A DNA stretch of 64,000 nucleotides from Apiospora phragmitis (lineage: Eukaryota; Ascomycota; Sordariomycetes; Amphisphaeriales; Apiosporaceae). The stretch is from positions 476,501 to 540,500 of the forward strand of contig JAQQWL010000006.1 of the NCBI GenBank assembly GCA_038363925.1, in the 5' to 3' direction. Below, piece after piece: positions 1 through 11,534 of the stretch (position 1 is the first letter of the stretch; each line of letters opens with the position of its first letter). Under the pieces are notes generated by a model. The model was not told where the DNA came from. It was given only the letters and a program-made list of their open reading frames with translations, and ran no database searches. Made by a program: the position numbers and the translations under genes.

Positions 1-1143
1 CGAGCTGTTGAAATAGGGTCAGGGGTCAGAGCACCCTAGCGGGGGTGGGCTGCTTAGTAACAATCTATTTTGCCTATATACAGCCTCGATGGGGAGTTGT
101 CCTTTGTCAGGACTCTTAGATAGCGCTTTCCTACTTCCTAGTTGCTCAACACCATGTGCATACATGCCACCAGGAGATCCCTGTGATGCGACACGAGCCT
201 ACGCACATATTCTAATCAGGGCATCGCCGCGGTCTACGGCCGTGAGAAGGCTTCACAGCTGAAAATAAAGGGTTGGTCCCGACAACGTTGAAAATAATGA
301 CTGATCCTGTCATCACACCCCAGATCTACAAATCGCTGGCTGTGTATGGTAGTAGTACCACCCTGTCTGACTTTCCCATGCTGTCAGACAGGTCGCCGGT
401 GTGCTGAAGCCACCAATCAAATTCGTCGGTAATTCCAAGGCCAATACATATATCCAACCGCATTACTCCATGTAGATCATTGCCGAAAAGAAATTGCTTA
501 CATGTGAGAGGGCCAACGACACTCGAGAGCCACACACCAACATTGGTGTTGGCAATTTTGTGACTGCATGGCTAGCTAACCCCATGGGAAAGTGATAGAC
601 CTTTTCGCTTTTCCACTGCATCAGAAGTAAGCACAGAGGTATTACCGAACGAGGATGTCCAATCCAAACCACCAGCCAGCATGTATGGATCCAAGGGTAG
701 AAAACTGCGGAATATCGAATCTACTCCAAGAGGCTTCAACCAAATACGGTACAAAGGAATCCTCGCCAATAGGAGACGCTTTCCCGGGGACCCGGGACCA
801 AAACCCAGCTGAACGGTGCTTGGGAATATGATACAAATGCTTACTCTCATAAAGATCTGCGGTGCGGTGCCACCAACCAAATACACCAGGCAGCCAGGCT
901 ATGCATGCATGAGTGCCGATCAAGATGCGTCGGAGACTTAGGGGTATCCCTTGAAAAGGTCCCAAAGAGCCCCCTTTAAACTGAATTGACATCCACCTAT
1001 ACGTCTCGTATTTCTTATATCTGGGACTGGTACTCTCTATTCAGGCTGTATTCCCAACTTCTGTAATTGTCTCACTTTCACTATACTAATTGGTCTTCTT
1101 CTCACCCGAGTCTCTCCTTGACCAACCTTTCACCAGTAGCAAA
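1..1143. other. Intergenic, no supported gene
   Basis: Three overlapping minus-strand open frames cover 326-992, but none has a recognisable domain, a signal peptide or a convincing intron structure. The part just before the GH17 start, roughly 1020-1143, is pyrimidine-rich and probably holds that gene's promoter and 5' leader. Nothing else is recognised. Confidence 0.5.
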
Positions 1144-2331
1144 ATGCATTACGCGATAGGAGCACTAGCAGCGACGGCTCTGGCCCAGGTCGCTACCGCC
1201 GCGGCTGGCAGTCGCACCAACATGCCCGAGGGCATCCAGGGCTTCAACAGCGGCGCCTTCTTCAAGGACAACAGCGCCAAGAAGGAGTCCGACTTCGAGA
1301 AGGAGATGCAGGCCGCGCAGAAGCTGCACGGCAGCCCGGGTCTGTTCAACTCGATGCGCCTGTACACCAACATCCAGCACGAGACCGAGGACGAGCCCGT
1401 GAGCGCCTTCGACGCCGCCGTCGCCACCAACACCACCCTGCTCCTGGGCATCTGGTGCAGCGGCACCGACTCCATCGACAACGAGCTGAGCACCCTGAAG
1501 AAGTACCTCAGTTCTGACAAGGGCCCCGCGCTCGCCAACCTCGTCGTCGGGCTCAGCGTCGGGTCCGAGGACATCTTCCGCCAGTCCGAGAAGGGCATCA
1601 GGAACAAGTCCGGGCCCGGCGCGGGGCCCAAGGTCATTGTCGACTTCATCAAACACGCCCGCGACGAGCTGAAGGGAACCGCCTTGGCCGAAATCCCCGT
1701 GGGCCAGTAAGTATTCATTTTATGACTCTCACCCACATATCCTTTTCGTTTGACTAATGATAGTGTGCGCGCGCATAGTGTCGACACCTGGAACGCCTGG
1801 GGCAACAAGACCAACAAGGCCGTGCTCGACGCCGTCGACTTCGTCGGCGTGGACATCTACCCGTTCTTCGAGGACGACCTGGGCAACGCCTTCGCCAACG
1901 TGACCGAGGTGTGGAACTACACGCTGGGCGTGGCAGAGCAGGCCGCGTCGGCGGCCAAGAAGCCCATCTGGTTCACCGAGACGGGCTGGCCGTCGTCGGG
2001 GCAGAAATTCGGCGAGGCCGAGCCGGCCGTCGAGAGCGCCGCGTCGTACTGGCAGCAGATCGGTTGTAAGCTGTTGTTCGGGCAACACAACGTCTGGTGG
2101 TTCACGCTGGAGGACACCAACCCCGAGGACAAGCAGCGCTTCGCCGTCACGGACGACCTCAGCACCAAGCCCAACTTCAACCTGACGTGCGCGCCCGGCT
2201 CCAGGGCGCCCGTCGCCATCAACACCGAGGAGGAGGACGAGGAGTCGGCGGCGGCGCCGTATGTTCGGGTCTCGATGGCTGTGGTCTTGTCGGTTGCTGC
2301 GGCGGCGGCGGCGGCGGGTTTGGCTGTCTAA
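1144..2331 (+). CDS. GH17 glucan endo-1,3-beta-glucosidase, probably GPI-anchored (EglC/Bgl2 type)
   Basis: Predicted cell-wall beta-1,3-glucanase of glycoside hydrolase family 17. There are two exons, 1144-1706 and 1779-2331, giving 371 residues. The intron 1707-1778 starts GTAAGT, and this acceptor keeps the frame and gives the family-typical HVDTW. An alternative acceptor at 1763 would add five residues. The ATG at 1144 begins a hydrophobic signal peptide (about residues 1-21). The frame is open back to 1090 but has no upstream ATG. The acid/base Glu lies in VGSEDIF (about residue 142) and the nucleophile Glu in WFTETGWPS (about 255). The C-terminus is an acidic stretch followed by an Ala-rich hydrophobic tail, as expected for a GPI anchor. 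The reading frame is intact. Family members remodel wall glucan. The GPI anchor is inferred only from the tail. Confidence 0.93.
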
Positions 2332-2687
2332 ACAGGGGGCTGGTTGTTGTTATGGTACGGATGCAAACTATGAGGGAACATTAGGTATTCTCATCCGCCA
2401 AATTCTATAGCTCACAGCACGGAGGGTTTTAAATTTCTTTGAAGCGGATTTAATGGATTTTTTGTCACCTTGCATAATGGAGTTTATAGATAGCTGGTTC
2501 TTACTTGTTGCCAATAACGATTAGAGGGTCCGGTAAAGTGGCTAGCCACCATGTCGCGTATTCACGTGGAATTCCTGTACCATATCCCTTTCAGAAAGGG
2601 TGCATATCGCTTTAAAGATTGGGCAAATACTTAAAATTCGGTACTATATTCAACATTCATGATATGTCTCCGTGGAGGCTCGTTCCT
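2332..2687. other. Intergenic (3' regions of convergent genes)
   Basis: This is the gap between the convergent GH17 gene and the minus-strand gene ending at 2688. It is AT-rich, consistent with 3' UTRs and polyadenylation. No gene is seen. Confidence 0.5.
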
Positions 2688-3323
2688 CTACGAATAATTG
2701 CACATACCTTCATCTGAACCGTCATCGCACAGGTCGACCGAGCAGCACAGATCACAGCAGCATAAGCGTTGACAGTTGCTGCTTTGCCACAACTGAGCTT
2801 CGCTTGATGCCTGATCCGGGCTGTAGCTATCAAAAGGCACACTGCAGCTGTGCCAAAGAATCCCCTGGCCCAGGTTAGCCAGCGCCTTGTCGTAGGCCAA
2901 TCCACCCTCGCCGCCGACAAGGGGGGTGCCCTGGATCTCGTCGTAGTGACCGCCGTCCCAGTCGGGCTGCATCGTCGCCCGCGGATCGAACGCGCCTTCC
3001 AGCAGCTCGTTGGGGTTAAAAAGGCAAGTGAGAGCATACTCGCGCTGAGCGCAGTGAAACTGCTCCGCCGAGCCCCGTTTCCAGACCTGGTCAAAGAGCT
3101 CTTCGGCTCGTTTCTGATTCATTTTGTACACGACTGGGTCCGCAAACCTTTGGTCTGTGGGATAATTGCTCAAGATCGAGTTAGTGACGCCACCGGGACA
3201 GGTACCAAAGCCCGGCTCAGGCCCAATAAGGGTTCCGGGGCTGTGGATGGGAATATCGATAGGCGACATAAACAGGTGGCCACACCCAGGGCAAAACAGA
3301 AACGTAGTTTGTTGTAAGCACAT
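2688..3323 (-). CDS. Hypothetical Cys-rich protein
   Basis: A single open frame of 211 residues from the ATG at 3323. The frame extends to 3344 only through a GTG, so the ATG is preferred. The N-terminus starts MCLQQTT and carries a Cys pair in FCPGCGHLF, the style of many small fungal proteins that begin with a CxxC-type zinc-knuckle motif. The C-terminal quarter is again Cys-rich (NCQRLCCCDLCCSVDLC). No signal peptide or membrane segment is evident. I do not recognise a named family and assign no function. It lies convergent to the GH17 gene. The frame has no internal stops and an unusual but protein-like composition. A small upstream exon cannot be excluded. Confidence 0.55.
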   Translation of the reverse strand: MCLQQTTFLFCPGCGHLFMSPIDIPIHSPGTLIGPEPGFGTCPGGVTNSILSNYPTDQRFADPVVYKMNQKRAEELFDQVWKRGSAEQFHCAQREYALTCLFNPNELLEGAFDPRATMQPDWDGGHYDEIQGTPLVGGEGGLAYDKALANLGQGILWHSCSVPFDSYSPDQASSEAQLWQSSNCQRLCCCDLCCSVDLCDDGSDEGMCNYS

Positions 3324-3997
3324 CGTAGCGGAAAAGACACGCACGTTTCCTAGAATGCGGTATATTTGCTTGAGGCGGTTGATTCTAGAACCTAGACCAG
3401 CAGGATTCTTTATGTATTAGAACTAACGCTACTAAGAGCATTGTCTTTAATAAAGCAGAACATGACATTGTTCATCATCTTAAAATCAAAGTCTTAGAGA
3501 CAAGGATGGTCCTGGGCGAAATCCAAAATGCTACCCTTTGTTGTGGGAGGACATTGTCATTTCAACGAAGCAAACCCGCCGACCAGAACTACCGGAATTG
3601 GCGATCGTGGCTTGGCTTCCCCGCTTCCGAAGAGCTGACCCGAGACCGGGGTACCTGATTATTGGGGAAACCAATTGCGGAGTGGAATTGTGTGGATAAG
3701 GAGTGGGAATGGTGACGTGCGGCAGTTGATTGGAGCTTCGTAGGGTGCCTGGGTTGAACAGTTATACCAAACTGACTCGTACTCCCTCAGCTGCTGGAGT
3801 TTACTAACAATTCCCCGCTCAGCTACCAATGAGATATAATAGACCAGCCTCTCTGCGTTCCAAGTCACACGGGACCCAAAATCGCATAACTCTTATCCTG
3901 TCCTCGCATCACCCGTGTCACGTCCTGTTTAACCCCAAGGTGGCAGACAGGTACCATATCTTCTCCCCACAGACCACCAGCTGAACGAAGAAAAATC
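3324..3997. other. Intergenic, divergent promoter region
   Basis: The region lies between the divergent Cys-rich gene and the alcohol dehydrogenase gene. Open frames here are short and unsupported. It presumably carries both promoters. No clear motif was identified. Confidence 0.5.
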
Positions 3998-5254
3998 ATG
4001 GACAGCAGTCCAGTCAAATCCCGCGCCTTGGTCGCCAGGGGCCCTTTCTCCGAGGGCAAATGGGCCATGGAGGAGGTAACGCTGCGGGAAATCCGCGAAG
4101 ACGAGGTGCTCGTGGAGATGGTGGCCTCGGGACTCTGTCACACCGATCTGCACTGCGGCGACACGCCCGACGATAAAGGCGTGCCCGGCGTTTATTACCC
4201 GAGGGTCCTGGGACACGAAGGTTCGTCGTAAATCCCTCTTCCTTCAATCCGTACCTAGTCCTCGGTATCCTGCATGCGGCAGTGTAGCTTCAACAACAGT
4301 CTGACAAAAACACAATGGTCGGTATTACTAGGGTCCGGTTACGTGCAGAAGGTCGGGAGCGCCGTAACACACGTCAAACCCGGCGACCCGGTGCTGCTGT
4401 CCTTCACGTACTGCGGGCATTGCCACGTCTGCAAGACCGGCCCAGCGTCACACTGCACCTCCTTCTTCAAGATCAACTTCACGGGTGGTCCCGTCTTCAC
4501 CCCGCAATCGCAACCCTCGGAAGCCCTCGGTGGCCTCTTCTTCGGCCAGTCAAGCTTCGCCCAGCACACTATCGCGAGCGCGAAATCCGTCGTCAACGTC
4601 GGCGGGCTGGGCCTGACGCGGGACGACCTGAAGGTGCTGGCGCCTTTCGGCTGCGGGCTCCTGACGGGCAGCGGCACCGTCGCCAACGTGGCCAAGGCGG
4701 GCCCCGACGACGCCATCGCCATCATGGGCCTGGGCGGCGTCGGCCTGGCCGCGGCCATGGCGGCCAAGAAGGCGGGCTGCCGGCAGATCATCGGCGTCGA
4801 CCGGATCCCCGCGCGGCTGGCGCTCGCGAAGACGATGGGCGCGACACACACCATCGACACGACGACCTCGGGGGACCTCGTGGAGGCCCTACGGAACGCG
4901 GCGGACGGTCTCGGGCCCACGGTCGCCATCGACGCGAGCGGGCACCAGCCGCTGGTGGTGGCGGCGATCGAGGCGACGCGCTACATGGGCAGGATCATCC
5001 AGGTCGGCGCCGGCATGCCGGACGCGGCGGTGACGCTGCCCATGCAGACCTGGATGGACAGCGGCAAGCAGTACTTCGGGGCGGTCATGGCCCGATGCAA
5101 CACAGCCGAGTACATCCCGCAGATGATCCAATGGTGGAAGGATGGCGAGTTCCCCTTTGAGACGCTCGTGCAGTCCTTCAGTTTTGACGACTGGGAAGGC
5201 GCGATCGAGTCGATGATAAAAGGGACTGTGGTGAAACCGATTATGGTTTGGTGA
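3998..5254 (+). CDS. Zinc-dependent alcohol dehydrogenase (MDR superfamily, aryl/benzyl-alcohol type)
   Basis: Predicted NAD(P)-dependent medium-chain alcohol dehydrogenase of 381 residues. Exons are 3998-4220 and 4332-5254. The 111-base intron (GTTCGT...TAG) joins GHE to GSGYVQ in frame. Catalytic zinc ligands are Cys47 in GLCHTDLHCG, His73 in GHEG, and the Cys of PFGCGLLTGSG. The structural zinc lobe has the four-Cys pattern of CGHCHVCKTGPASHC. The Rossmann motif reads GLGGVGLAAAMAAK, followed by an Asp at the end of beta-2 (VDR), which usually favours NAD. The closest style is aryl-alcohol or benzyl-alcohol dehydrogenase, but the substrate cannot be read from sequence. No signal peptide, so probably cytosolic. 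The reading frame is intact. The gene stands alone with no obvious cluster partner. Confidence 0.92.
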
Positions 5255-6080
5255 GGCTCGGGAGGAGCAGTGCTAGCAGTTGGATTAAGTACAGCGTAGG
5301 CGGAATAGATTATATTTGAAGGCGCGAGCGGAATGGACCTCAACCAGGACATTGGCCTTTGTAGGGCATCAAATGATCATGAGTAAAAGGGCTGGAGTAG
5401 ATTAGATGTAGGGGTCCCCACACAGAGACAATTAGAACCACCACATACGTAGCCGTCGACACCATGATATCCGTGTTGGACGCCCTGACCTTGACGGAGA
5501 GTGCTGCCGCAAAACGCAAGGTGGCGACTGAGACGGTGACGAGGCTCTTCATGAGGCCGACGTCGGGTAGTCTGACGAACGCAACAGTAAAGCGCGGGTA
5601 CTCGTAGTCCTTGATGGCATTCGCTGTATGTAGCTACTAGGTAAACAAGCCCTTGTGTCTGCAAAAGTATCCTAAGGCAAAACAACCTAGGGAGGGAATG
5701 GCTTTGCTGCAGTCGTGTGGCAGCTTCGTAAGCTCCCCGCTTTGCGCTCTGGGTGTTTGCCTCTCGTCCCATGTCGACCTTTTTATCTTCGCTACATCGT
5801 TCTGCAGGCAGAGGATGTTGAGCCTCTGTAGCCCTCAAAATTCCATGAAGTATGGCTCAAGGTTTCTCGTGTTGACGGTATGCTGCAGGAGGCGCTGTTC
5901 ATAGGACATGTCCTCCGTGGTGGGAGTCGGAAAACCACAAATTTTTGTTTATTCCGGGGGTATCATTTCTATGTATGGTACATTGTGAGGTGTTGTACAA
6001 CAATGCCGGAGCCGGGTATTAATCTAAGTGTCATACATCATGATGTACAAATGATGTACAGTAACTGCTTGCCGGGGTCC
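5255..6080. other. Intergenic (convergent 3' ends)
   Basis: The gap lies between the convergent dehydrogenase and BCS1-like genes. Short frames on both strands lack domain signals. No RNA gene or repeat was recognised. Confidence 0.5.
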
Positions 6081-7458
6081 CTACTGGGATTCTCCTTTGG
6101 GCGGAGGCATAACCAGAGCATCTGCCATGGCAATTGCCCCCTCCATATCGTCCTTGTGGAACAAGAAAAGGCCCTGGATAGCCGCCGTGCTAGTCCGAAT
6201 GGGCGGGGCCATCTCACCGTCCTTGGGCTCGGCAAAGAGGCCGAGCTCATGAAGCCGGGCAAGGAACCGTTTCCTGCCCTTTCCGTCCGTATCGATATCG
6301 CCGTAGAACTTGTCCCCACAGCGCAGCGGCCTGGTGACTCGTGGCCTCACCGATGCGAACCATCATATCGACTCGGCCAGGGCGAATGAGCGCAGGATCT
6401 AATAGCTCGATGTGGTTCGTGGTGAGGAATGCGATCCGATCATCGCTTGCCGACGCCCCGTCCAGCGCGTTCAGCAGTCCGGAATAGGTGACAGTCGGTC
6501 CGCTATATCCATCCGAACCCCGTTTCGTTCGGTTGACAAAGGCAGAGTCGACATCTTCTAGCAGAAGTATAGTTCGCTTGGGGAGTTTGGAGAAGAGGAG
6601 CGAGAGCTTGTCATCCGTCACTCCGACTTCGCTCAGATTGACCATGGCCACGTTGTAATCCAGCTCGCCTGCCAGAGCTAGGATGAAAGACGTCTTTCCA
6701 GTTCCGGGAGGTCCATGGAACAGATATCCTCTTCGGTAAGGAATTCCGCGCTCGACGTACCACTGTCGTCGCTGGAGGAAATCCTTGACGTCGGCCACTA
6801 TGCTTTCCTTCAGACCCTCGGCCAGCACCACGCTATCCAGAGGTCGCTTCCAGCGAGCCTCGCCCAGGGGCTCCCAATTGAAGTTGCGCACCATGTATAC
6901 CACCGTCTTTCCAGCAATGGCCTGCCGGGCCTTGGCGTGCGCTTCGGTGAAGATGTCCTCGAAGATGTGTCGGTACGCGTAGAGGGTGGTGAGGGCCATA
7001 GTCTCGTGGGGCTCGCCCGTATTCATGTTGGCGGTGGACTGCTTCATCCGCTCGACGGCGATGTAGGCGTACTTATACTTGACGATGTGGTGGCCGTAGC
7101 CGGGCTGCAGGAAGAAGCTGGCGTTGGAGGGGCCGTTCGGGCTCGTGTGGTGGTTGATGGTAGTGACGGACAGCGTGTTGATGCGGGTCAGGCGCTTCGC
7201 GAGGAAGGAGGTGTGCAGCCGGGGCTCGGACAGCCAGGCCAGGATCCACGGGTAGGCGGGATCCTGCCGGCTGATCTCGACGTGGACGAGCAGGCGGCGG
7301 CGTACCAGGACGGCGGCCGAGATGGCGCCCCGGCGCGCAAAGGCCAGCACGGCGCCGAGCGAGGCGAGGCCGAAGCCGCCGGCGAAGACGGGGTTATCGA
7401 AGAGGTGGTTGAAGTCCAAGAGGGACTGCTGTCCCGTCTGGAGGGTGTCTGACGACAT
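6081..7458 (-). CDS. BCS1-like AAA ATPase, one-base frameshift near the C-terminus
   Basis: A mitochondrial BCS1-type AAA protein. The family includes the inner-membrane chaperone that inserts the Rieske Fe-S protein into complex III, but fungi carry many paralogs of unknown role. From the ATG at 7458: a short N-terminal segment with a hydrophobic stretch (about residues 24-42), a BCS1 N domain, Walker A GPPGTGKTS (about 249-257), Walker B ILLLEDVD (about 297-304), and the arginine-finger region RPGRVD. After residue 381 (AALW) the frame breaks. The C-terminal part resumes in another frame as KFYGDIDTDGKGRKRF, through FHKDDMEGAIAMADAL, to the stop at 6081. The break coincides with CCCC at 6314-6317 (+ strand), which has one base too many. 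With it removed the gene encodes 458 residues, a normal family length. No intron fits. Consensus error or real null allele cannot be decided here. Confidence 0.88.
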
Positions 7459-8523
7459 GGCGTCCTTTCATCCGGGCTGCGATGTGAAGGTTTTCTTGGA
7501 TCTGGAGCTCAGAAGTTTGGTCGCAATTGAGCTTGATGGAGCTTGAGCTTTCCATTGGGGAGAGTGGGGCGCTAACCGTTAAAGGTTGTGCCCCTCACCC
7601 GGCATGTTCAGCATGTGGTGCTTCCAAGGCGTTAATGCTGTGACATACTGAACATGATTCCTTTGTCCATTACAAACCGTCAATTACTAGCAGGCAAATA
7701 TCACCAAAATAGCTTCAAGTCATAATATCTGGTCCCATCAACATTATCATTGCCCACCTATCCGGAAGAGCCATGGCGGAACGTGCAGCTAGCCTCATCC
7801 ATGATCACCCGTGTGAACCGGGACACTAGATGATGATGTGGCTTTCTGTTTACTTCGCCAAGTTTGCTAGTTGGCTGCCATTCCCGATGATGATTGATCA
7901 GCCCGTTTCTTCTTCAGCATCTAGACCCCGGCTCCCGACAATCAATATCGCTAACATGAACCTATGTACGTAGCTGGAATGTTGCCAGTCTGAGCGGCTG
8001 GTTGGAACTTTGGAATCAAAAGCCAGGCCCAACTAGCAATATTTACAAATGTTCACTAATCACTACCCACGATGCCCACAGTTGACCATGGACTGCCGAG
8101 GTCTACCGTCACACTAGACATGCATTACGAATAGACGGTCAGCAAATCCTCTGCATCCGCTGCCGGGTCGGGTTCTCAATTCTGATCCGATTTCTAAGCT
8201 CCTTGCTGATACATTGAATATCTCCAGATAGTACGCGGGAATCAGTAATCATACCTATGTTGTAAGTAAGTACTTAAGCGAGCTCCGTTACTCAGTATCG
8301 GCTTGATTGATATGTTGCTTGCTTAGGGTACGCCACAGAGAGCGCTTGAGCAAATATGTGTGTTGGTGTGCAAGCCTGTGCCCGTTTTCAGCATGTTACT
8401 GTAGTGTAGACTTTACAAACACCAGTTTGGCTTCCTGTTGGCTCCCTCTCCCTTCCTTCTAAACCAGATTCATTAGCTTTTCTTTGCACCCTTAGTAGGC
8501 GAGAGAAGGAAATACAGGGGAAT
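7459..8523. other. Intergenic, divergent promoter region
   Basis: About 1.07 kb between the divergent BCS1-like and transporter genes. No supported gene, repeat or RNA was found. Both promoters presumably lie here. The stretch before 8524 is pyrimidine-rich (CTCCCTCTCCCTTCC), as is common upstream of fungal start codons. Confidence 0.5.
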
Positions 8524-10340
8524 ATGGCCGTAATTCAAAACCCGCCTCCTCATCAGGACACCTCCAGCGAGGAAAAGCAAGTCGGCACCGATACGCCTAA
8601 TGGGGCAACTATCCCCCCGGTCAATGGATCGACGACTCCGGGAGAGAGTCAAACGCCGGCCTGGGAATGGCGAGACGACCCGGCCAATCCCTACAACTGG
8701 CCCAAGTGGAAGAAGAACATCCAGCTTGCGATGATTGCCATTACCGCCTTCTCGGGGTGAGTGATGAGGCTCACCAGCACTCATGCTGGACTGCCACTAC
8801 TTGGAACTCGGTCAAAGCTAATGATATGTATGACCAGATCTCTAGCGACGTCCATCGTAAGCCCGGCACATGGCGAGTTTATGACCCAATTCGGCGTCTC
8901 GAGCACGGTGGCCTTCCTGCCGCTCTCGCTCTACGTCCTGTCCCTCGGAGTTGGTCCCGTCCTGGGGGTCCGCTGTCCGAAGTGGCCGGACGGCGCATCG
9001 TGTACCTAATAGCCCCCATCCTCGGCGGCCTCTTCTCGCTTGCCTGTGGTTTCACCCGCAGCTTCGTGGGCCTCTGCATCATGCGGTTCCTCGCCGGCTT
9101 CTTCTACGCTCCCAGTCTCGCTGTCGGCTCAGGGGTCCTCAATGAGATCTACTACCCCGCGGAAAGGGGCTTGCCAATGGCCCTCTTCATCTTAAGCCCT
9201 TTTCTTGGTCCAGGCCTAGGGTAAATCTCTCTCTTGTTTGGTGATGATCCATGACCAAGTAGTTATCACTTGAGGAGAGAAATGTGACACTGACATCGTA
9301 CTTACTATTAGGCCAGTTGTCGGTGTATTCCTGGTGGACCGGAAAGGGTGGCCATGGACACAGTTCACCGTCGTCTTCTTGTCGGTGTTTACCCTGTTCT
9401 GGGTCCTCGCGGCTCCTGAGACCTACCACTCGATCATCATGAGACGCCGCATGAAGCAGCTCGGGCTCGAACCGCCGAAAGCAGCCGCCCTTCCGGTCGC
9501 GCATGGGGCAGTTCTTCGCCGTCAGCTTGTTCCGGCCGGTCCACATGATCTTCACCGAGCCCATCGTGGGGATCCTGGGCCTCTACATCGCCTGCGAGTT
9601 CGGCACCCTGTACCTCTTCTTCGGCGCCTTCTTCCTCGTCTTCCAGGGCACCTACGGCTGGACACTCATCCAGTCCGGTATGGTCTTCCTGGCCGTCGCG
9701 CTCGGCTGCGTCCTCGGCACCGTGTTGGTGTATTTGTGCGATCGGTTCCTGTACCGGTCCAAGGCGCGCCACTTCCCGCCCAACCAGATCCCGCCGGAGC
9801 ACAGGCTCTACTCGGCCATGTTCGGGACCCTGCTGCTTCCGACGGCGCTGCTCTGGTTCGGCTGGTCTGCGCAGCCCTCGGTAAACCCGGCGGTGCCCAT
9901 CATCGCCATTGTATTGTTCGCTTGCGGTAATGTGTCGCTTTTCATCAGTTCCATGCAATGTGAGTGGACCCCACCAAACCCATATGTGTCTGATACTTGA
10001 GAGATCCCTTGCTAATGGAGCTGTTAGATACATCCGATGTATACCACCGAACAAACGTCGCCAGTGCGTCGAGCGCGAACGCTCTGATAAGATACATATT
10101 CGGAACGGTATTCCCTTTGTTCGGACTGCAGAGTAAGTGTCCATACCCGAGACGAAGGGAAACAAAACAAAGCATGGAGTAATAACCTGGTGTTCATTAG
10201 TGTATCGACGACTGGGTACTGGTTGGGCAACCAGTGTCCTCGCATTGATTGCCCTGATACTGTTACCTGGTCCATGGCTGTTGTTCAAGTACGGCAAGAA
10301 GGTTCGAGCCATGAGTAAGTATGAGACTGCGAGTTATTAG
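8524..10340 (+). CDS. MFS transporter, DHA1 drug:H+ antiporter type, two one-base frameshifts
   Basis: Predicted plasma-membrane proton antiporter of the Flu1/polyamine-like DHA1 group. Five exons: 8524-8756, 8838-9220, 9312-9959, 10028-10132 and 10201-10340. All four introns are GT-AG, 68-91 bases, and phase-matched. The N-terminal cytosolic tail ends in the hallmark DDPANPYNWPKWKK. Next come SLATSIVSPA in TM1, GPLSEVAGRRIVYL in the TM2-3 loop (motif A region), PAERG after TM4-5, and the C-terminal MYRRLGTGWATS. Two breaks occur: one G is missing in GGGGG at 8964-8968, and one base is extra in CCC at 9488-9490. They have opposite sign, and the segment between them is in the correct family frame only when each is fixed. 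The corrected product is 502 residues, a normal length. Efflux substrate is unknown. Confidence 0.88.
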
Positions 10341-10802
10341 CATATGTCCATCCAAACGTCGTGATAAGAACAGCATGGAAGTCGGTGAAGTTAACCGTTT
10401 CGGTTAAACGCATAGTGATTCAAGTGGACAAAGGGGCACAAGACCGAAAAGGCAGGCCAGCAAGCAGAATCACGCGCACGCAAACACCATCACCAGAAAC
10501 AAAACGCAACAGAGTACATAGAAAGGAAAGGAAATAGCATTGCAACGCTGGAATAGACAAATGAAATAAACTGAGACGACTTGTAATCAGTTCTTCGGCG
10601 TTCGGTGTGATCCCTATAACGGGGCAGCTAGCCGTCGGCGCATTCGTATAAACGAAATTCAGTTGTGGGGGTGATCCGTATAACGGAATTCATATCCGGT
10701 AGAAATCGATTTATCCGCAAAATCTTCTCCTATACCTGTCGCGATAATTAGTAACCTTATATCATCTGATAAACGCATAATAGTCGCATAATGAACATAC
10801 CT
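10341..10802. other. Intergenic (convergent 3' ends)
   Basis: A purine-rich stretch between the convergent transporter and the 10803-11534 gene. Two similar segments, GATCCCTATAACGG near 10610 and GATCCGTATAACGG near 10673, form a short imperfect direct repeat of unknown meaning. No gene is seen. Confidence 0.45.
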
Positions 10803-11534
10803 TCAGGCACGGCGACCTCCGGCGTAGAACTCGTCGTCATCCTCGAAGCCGCGGCCCTTCTCGAACTGCTTGCGAGCCTTCTCGATCCGCTCCGCCTTCT
10901 CACGAGCGGCCTTCTGCTCTGCGGTCTCGTATACGCGAGCCGGGGTCGCGACTGGGCTCCGCTGTGCATCGATGATGGCCTGACGCATAGGGTGCGGCGA
11001 CTGCTGGGCAGGGACCGCCTGCTGGTACTGCTGCGAAGCGGCGAACGACGATTGCGCGACGGCGCGCTCTCTGTCCATGCGGCGAGACTCGTCGTGACTG
11101 GCCAGGACTTGCTCCTGCAAGACTGTTTATTGGTAAAGTCAGTGAGTGAATCGCCGACAGATAAGAAAATAGGTGGATCGCCAAGTTAACTTACGTTGAC
11201 CCGGGCGGTGACCGGGGCGCGGGAAGCCGAAATCCTGCGACATGCGGCGACCACCGGCGTACTGCTGCGAGTACATCTGTCCGTCGAACGAGATACGGCG
11301 AGATGCGCTGGCGTCGGAGCGGGCGTTGTAGACGGTGCCGTCAGGAGCCTGAAACAAGCCAGGGGGAGGGGCGATGCGCCGGGCGGTCAGGGGAGGGTAA
11401 TAATTCCCGGCGCTGGGCTGACGTGGACGTGGACCAGATGCCGCAGCGGCGGCGGCCTGCTGCTTGCGCATGGCGTGGGGGGCGGTTGGGGCGCCGACGG
11501 GAGGCGAGCTGCTCTTTCGGTTGTTTCCAGACAT
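10803..11534 (-). CDS. Conserved-looking low-complexity protein, unknown function
   Basis: Two exons, 11534-11195 and 11122-10803, with a 72-base intron (GTAAGT...CAG) in matching phase, give 219 residues. The N-terminal half is Ser/Pro/Ala-rich and likely disordered, with an Ala run. The middle holds Arg- and Tyr-rich segments (DGQMYSQQYAGGRRM). The C-terminal part is Gln-rich, then a charged helix AAREKAERIEKARKQFEKG, ending in an acidic DDDEFYAGG. No signal peptide or membrane segment. The well-formed intron and sustained open frames support a real gene. I do not recognise a named family; the charged helix could mediate protein or nucleic-acid contacts, but that is speculation. The reading frame is intact. 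Confidence 0.68.

Noticed and set aside
326..992. Three overlapping minus-strand open frames as a gene
   Set aside because: They compete in different frames, have no recognisable motif, no intron signals and no codon bias.
1149..1856. Long antisense frames over the GH17 gene
   Set aside because: They are shadows of GC-rich codon use on the opposite strand and lack any domain.
6300..6330. Tiny introns to explain the BCS1-like frame change
   Set aside because: GT and AG occur nearby, but any such intron would be under 20 bases and would remove conserved residues; a one-base length change is simpler.
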